A DNA stretch of 64,000 nucleotides from Panacagrimonas sp963975245 (lineage in GTDB: Bacteria > Pseudomonadota > Gammaproteobacteria > Nevskiales > Nevskiaceae). The notes beneath the pieces are model-generated. The model searched no databases, was not told the DNA's origin, and was given only the letters and a program-made list of their open reading frames with translations. The translations under genes were made by a program, and so were the position numbers. Below, one piece after another: positions 62,450 to 64,000 of the stretch; within the stretch, counting starts at the first letter, position 1; each line of letters opens with the position of its first letter. The stretch lies in assembly GCA_963975245.1 (NCBI GenBank), contig CAXBFJ010000012.1, positions 1 through 64,000 of the forward strand, read 5' to 3'.

Positions 62450-64000
62450 CAATTCACCTTTGCTTTAAGTGCTTCTTCGAGCAGGCTGCGCGCCACAACC
62501 TTCAGTGCTAGTGTCTCTTCGGCCCCCTCAAAGATGGTCAGCACACGCGCATCGACAAAGTAGCGGCTCACTGCGACTTCCTCTGCGTAACCCATGCCAC
62601 CGTGAATCTGCAGCATTTCGCGAGTCACCAGTTCGGCGGAGCGGCAAGCCAATAGCTTCACCAGACTCGCCTCCATGCGCCCGCCGCCCGCATTCAGCAT
62701 TTTTCCGACCGCGTAAGTCAGGTAACGACTCGCAACATATCGTGCCGCCGACTTTGCGAGCTTTGCGCCGGTCAGCGGATGGCTGAGCAGTGACGCGCCG
62801 AATACCTTTCTGTCCTCCGAATACTTCAGGCCAGCGAGCAGCGCCGCTCGCATTACGCCGCTGGCGCGCGCCGCAGTCTGCATGCGACCCCCCACCATGC
62901 CGGCCATCGTGTGATAGAAGCCTTGGCCCAGACCAGCTTCTTCACCAATCACATTTGCGTCGGGCACGAAAAAATTCTCGAGCGAAATATCAAAAGAATG
63001 CATGCCGCGATAGCCGATGGTTGGAATTGCACGGCCTGAGAGCCGACCGCCGTGTTCCTGCTGGTAGTCGAAGTCGTGTCCTTCGTAGGAGGGCTTCTCG
63101 ACCAGTAATAGGCTCAGACCCTTGTGCCGGAGTGAGCGGTCCGGATTCGTACGGGTGACAACCATCATCAAGCCTGCCTTTCCGGCAAAAGTGCACCAGG
63201 TTTTTGTGCCGTTGAGCAACCAGCCGCCATCCGTGTGCGTGCCGCGAAGACTGAGCCTGGCTACGTCCGAACCGCAGTCTGGTTCGGTGATCGCAATCGC
63301 ACACAGCGGATCGCCCTGTGCGACCCGGGGAAGCCAGTGCTGTTTTTGCACCTCCGTGCCGCCGCTTAACAGGGCGCGCGCAAGAATTTCCGGGCGGGTT
63401 ATCAAGCTGCCGGCGGCACCAAGTGAGGCCTGTGATAGGGCTTCGGTCACGACGATCATAGTCAGGCTGTCTTCTGCGTCGTTGGGAGCGCTACCCCCGT
63501 ATTTTTCTGGGATTGATAGCCCGAAAACACCCATTTCACGCAGCGGTTTGAGCAACTCTTCTTCAGGAACGATCAAATCTCTGCGGTGAATTCTTTCAGC
63601 CAAGGGTGCAACTGCATTGGCTGCGAAGCGCGAGAATTGGTCACGCACCAGCGCTAGTTCCTCCCTAACCGGAACCCGTGCCAGAGCGGCGCTGTCGCGA
63701 GAAAGCAATCGCGCGACAGCGTGCAGCGATGCGCCAGATAGGCTGTGTTTTTGGAGGCGGCGCAGATCAGGATCCAACATCACCGCATGGAGTGCCTCTG
63801 ATGGCAGATCAAGTTCGGCGTGAAGCGCTTCAAGGCGGTTGCGAACCAGAGTGATGGCTTCCACCGCGAAGATCAGTGCGAGGCGACGATCCAGGTCACT
63901 GGTCTCGGTGCCCAGCGCCTTGAGTACGCTTTCAGCCGCGAGCAGTTCGGCGCTGGCCCAGGCCAGCTCGAAGCTTGGGACCTGTTCTGTGTCGAGCTGT
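62449..64000 (-). CDS. Acyl-CoA dehydrogenase with N-terminal extension, 5' end outside window
   Basis: The frame stays open to the right edge without a stop, so the start lies beyond 64000; at least 516 residues are present. The core is a full acyl-CoA dehydrogenase (FGLSIPEKYGGSA, AITEPDCGSDVA, QIHGGMGYAEEVAVSRYF, catalytic Glu in IFEGAEET). Ahead of it are 150 or more residues of helical, Ala/Leu-rich sequence. Such an extension is known in methylsuccinyl-CoA dehydrogenase-type enzymes. A role in desaturating an alicyclic or alkylsuccinyl acyl-CoA upstream of BadH and BadI is inferred. Confidence 0.83.
   Translation of the reverse strand, partial: QLDTEQVPSFELAWASAELLAAESVLKALGTETSDLDRRLALIFAVEAITLVRNRLEALHAELDLPSEALHAVMLDPDLRRLQKHSLSGASLHAVARLLSRDSAALARVPVREELALVRDQFSRFAANAVAPLAERIHRRDLIVPEEELLKPLREMGVFGLSIPEKYGGSAPNDAEDSLTMIVVTEALSQASLGAAGSLITRPEILARALLSGGTEVQKQHWLPRVAQGDPLCAIAITEPDCGSDVARLSLRGTHTDGGWLLNGTKTWCTFAGKAGLMMVVTRTNPDRSLRHKGLSLLLVEKPSYEGHDFDYQQEHGGRLSGRAIPTIGYRGMHSFDISLENFFVPDANVIGEEAGLGQGFYHTMAGMVGGRMQTAARASGVMRAALLAGLKYSEDRKVFGASLLSHPLTGAKLAKSAARYVASRYLTYAVGKMLNAGGGRMEASLVKLLACRSAELVTREMLQIHGGMGYAEEVAVSRYFVDARVLTIFEGAEETLALKVVARSLLEEALKAKVN

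Overview
This window is a dense aromatic-hydrocarbon catabolic island. The gene families point to a Pseudomonadota bacterium: NtrC-type regulators with V4R sensor domains, sigma-54 promoters, Nah/Bph/Dmp/Xyl-type enzymes, DUF1302/DUF1329/MMPL export modules and a FadL porin. The mix resembles PAH-degrading gamma- or betaproteobacteria; the exact taxon cannot be read from the sequence. Almost every gene has a recognisable role in uptake, ring attack, ring cleavage or side-chain handling of aromatic or alicyclic compounds. No rRNA, tRNA or CRISPR array was seen.

Layout. (A) 1-270: an IS21-like repeated terminus at the left edge. (B) 281-5728, minus: an upper-pathway operon (extradiol dioxygenase, CarAa-type Rieske oxygenase, alpha/beta ring-hydroxylating dioxygenase, Rieske ferredoxin, BphD-like hydrolase). 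It is read from an exact-consensus sigma-54 promoter and faces a divergent XylR/DmpR-type activator (5965-7707) across a 13-bp inverted repeat. (C) 7708-8803: about 1.1 kb without an intact gene. (D) 8804-12192: a NahAa-like reductase and a NahR-like LysR regulator, divergent from a Rieske ferredoxin and its reductase. (E) 12303-19575: a Tat-exported DUF1329 protein, a Ycf48-like repeat protein, a DUF1302 protein and an MMPL/RND exporter, with two strong hairpins between genes. (F) 19732-26808: an acyl-CoA dehydrogenase, five inner-membrane transporters and two small DUF proteins.

(G) 26843-37025, minus: a dmp-like meta-cleavage operon behind a second sigma-54 promoter. Where the phenol hydroxylase should be there are only a short ORF and two tandem proteins resembling the hydroxylase beta subunit. 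Then come dmpC, dmpE, dmpH, dmpI and dmpD equivalents, hpaH and hpaI, a second ring-hydroxylating dioxygenase and a limonene-epoxide-hydrolase-like enzyme. (H) 37244-41475, minus: NahE-like hydratase-aldolase, BphB-like dihydrodiol dehydrogenase, BphK-like GST and a second V4R/sigma-54 activator.

(I) 41725-53270, plus: a tightly overlapped operon for oxidising a para-alkylphenol or aryl alcohol (4-cresol-methylhydroxylase-like flavoprotein and cytochrome c, aldehyde dehydrogenase), followed by non-oxidative decarboxylation (UbiD, VdcD-like subunit, UbiX). It also holds a second VAO-type flavoprotein, an MFS transporter, a CoA-transferase and an acyl-CoA dehydrogenase. (J) 53656-59354: a broken hydrolase, a FadL/TodX porin and a divergent XylA/XylM-like methyl-group monooxygenase pair. 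(K) 59598-64000, minus: BadI, BadH, a CoA-transferase and a long acyl-CoA dehydrogenase that runs off the window, suggesting degradation of an alicyclic acyl-CoA.

Together the genes could take up hydrophobic aromatics (FadL, DUF1302 module), attack rings or methyl groups (three Rieske oxygenases, XylM), and process the diols through extradiol cleavage to pyruvate and aldehydes. Phenolic and alicyclic side streams would pass through UbiD/UbiX and BadHI. Not seen in the window: a BMM alpha subunit (EXXH diiron motif), catechol 2,3-dioxygenase, DmpF/DmpG and NahD.
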